Part shown: positions 13,510 to 13,765 of the stretch, one piece after another
Numbering within the stretch: the first letter of the stretch is position 1
Layout of the letters: each line of letters opens with the position of its first letter
DNA from: Sulfitobacter sp.
Lineage (GTDB): Bacteria > Pseudomonadota > Alphaproteobacteria > Rhodobacterales > Rhodobacteraceae
Length of the DNA stretch: 13,765 nucleotides
Assembly (NCBI GenBank): GCA_026421135.1
Contig: JAPKCR010000013.1
Coordinates: 1 to 13,765 of the forward strand
Direction of reading: 5' to 3'
The notes under the pieces: model-generated
Told to the model about the DNA's origin: nothing
The model's database searches: none
Seen by the model: the letters and a program-made list of their open reading frames with translations, nothing else
Program-made: the position numbers and the translations under genes

Positions 13510-13765
13510 TTAGCTGCAGCCTTTTTCACCGGGGATGCACGAATAGGCCACAGGACGCGGTTTGTGGTAATGCGCTTTGCGCATCTTCTTTTTCACCGGA
13601 TGCGCTTTGACCTGCTGATAGGTCATGTTCTGGTTCGGCGTACCGCAGCAGATGACACCCTGAATTGTGATTGGCTGCAGACCGGCAGGACAATAGTTTG
13701 CGCTGGTCGGATAAGGATAGACTTTGGCTTCGGCTGAGACCTGAGCAGGCAGCACAATCGCCCCC
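13510..13765 (-). CDS. Probable secreted Cys-containing protein of Rhodobacterales, partial
   Basis: The reading frame runs off the window edge; the GTG at 13755 is in frame, but the frame continues upstream as Gly-Ala-Ile-Val, so the true start is probably outside. The visible start, AIVLPAQVSAEA, looks like the end of a signal peptide with cleavage after an A-x-A. The mature part, KVYPYPTSANYCPAGLQP, is followed by GVICCGTPNQ, a strongly basic stretch KKKMRKAHYHKP and a C-terminal SCIPGEKGCS. Five cysteines suggest disulfides in the periplasm. I recall similar small proteins in roseobacters, without a function. The terminator just downstream supports that it is expressed. Confidence 0.65.
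   Translation of the reverse strand, partial: GAIVLPAQVSAEAKVYPYPTSANYCPAGLQPITIQGVICCGTPNQNMTYQQVKAHPVKKKMRKAHYHKPRPVAYSCIPGEKGCS

Overview
The window looks like chromosome of a marine, roseobacter-type alphaproteobacterium (Rhodobacteraceae). This is inferred from gene content: a phaZ / phaC / phasin locus in the order usual for that family, several small proteins I associate with Rhodobacterales, and moderately GC-rich genes with AGGAGG-type ribosome sites. I see no transposase, integrase, tRNA, rRNA or CRISPR array. No gene-free stretch exceeds 300 bases.

Layout. (1) 1-4142 is polyhydroxyalkanoate (PHA) storage metabolism. A phasin gene (cut by the window edge) and a class I PHA synthase lie on the minus strand. 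An intracellular PHA depolymerase diverges on the plus strand and is coupled by a 1-base stop/start overlap to a cysteine-rich DUF6151/GFA-like protein. Similar TGC-rich elements sit in front of the phasin and in the phaC/phaZ divergent region, which suggests one PhaR-type repressor controls granule formation and breakdown. (2) 4167-7904 is a minus-strand series: an MFS transporter, a 77-aa conserved protein, an ABHD10-like alpha/beta hydrolase, an M15-like protein and a second alpha/beta hydrolase. Two of the junctions overlap. The last hydrolase lacks the nucleophilic serine. (3) 8083-10029 is thrS, complete and ordinary, with a hairpin after it.

(4) 10253-12767 is the most interesting part: a compact four-gene operon of a DUF2282 exported peptide precursor, a DUF692 multinuclear iron oxidase, a DUF2063 partner protein and a DoxX-like membrane protein. 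This is the gene set of the recently described bufferin copper-binding RiPP systems (bufA1-bufB-bufC plus doxX; related to gigPABT of Cupriavidus). The precursor would be made with a signal peptide, have its four core cysteines modified in the cytoplasm by BufB/BufC, and be exported to the periplasm to bind metal. The family is known; this copy is intact and carries a strong hairpin between precursor and enzyme genes. (5) 12764-13765 holds a convergent ArsC/YffB-family reductase, a cold-shock protein and a partial Cys-containing, probably secreted protein with its own terminator.

All family calls rest on reading motifs by eye; no database search was made.
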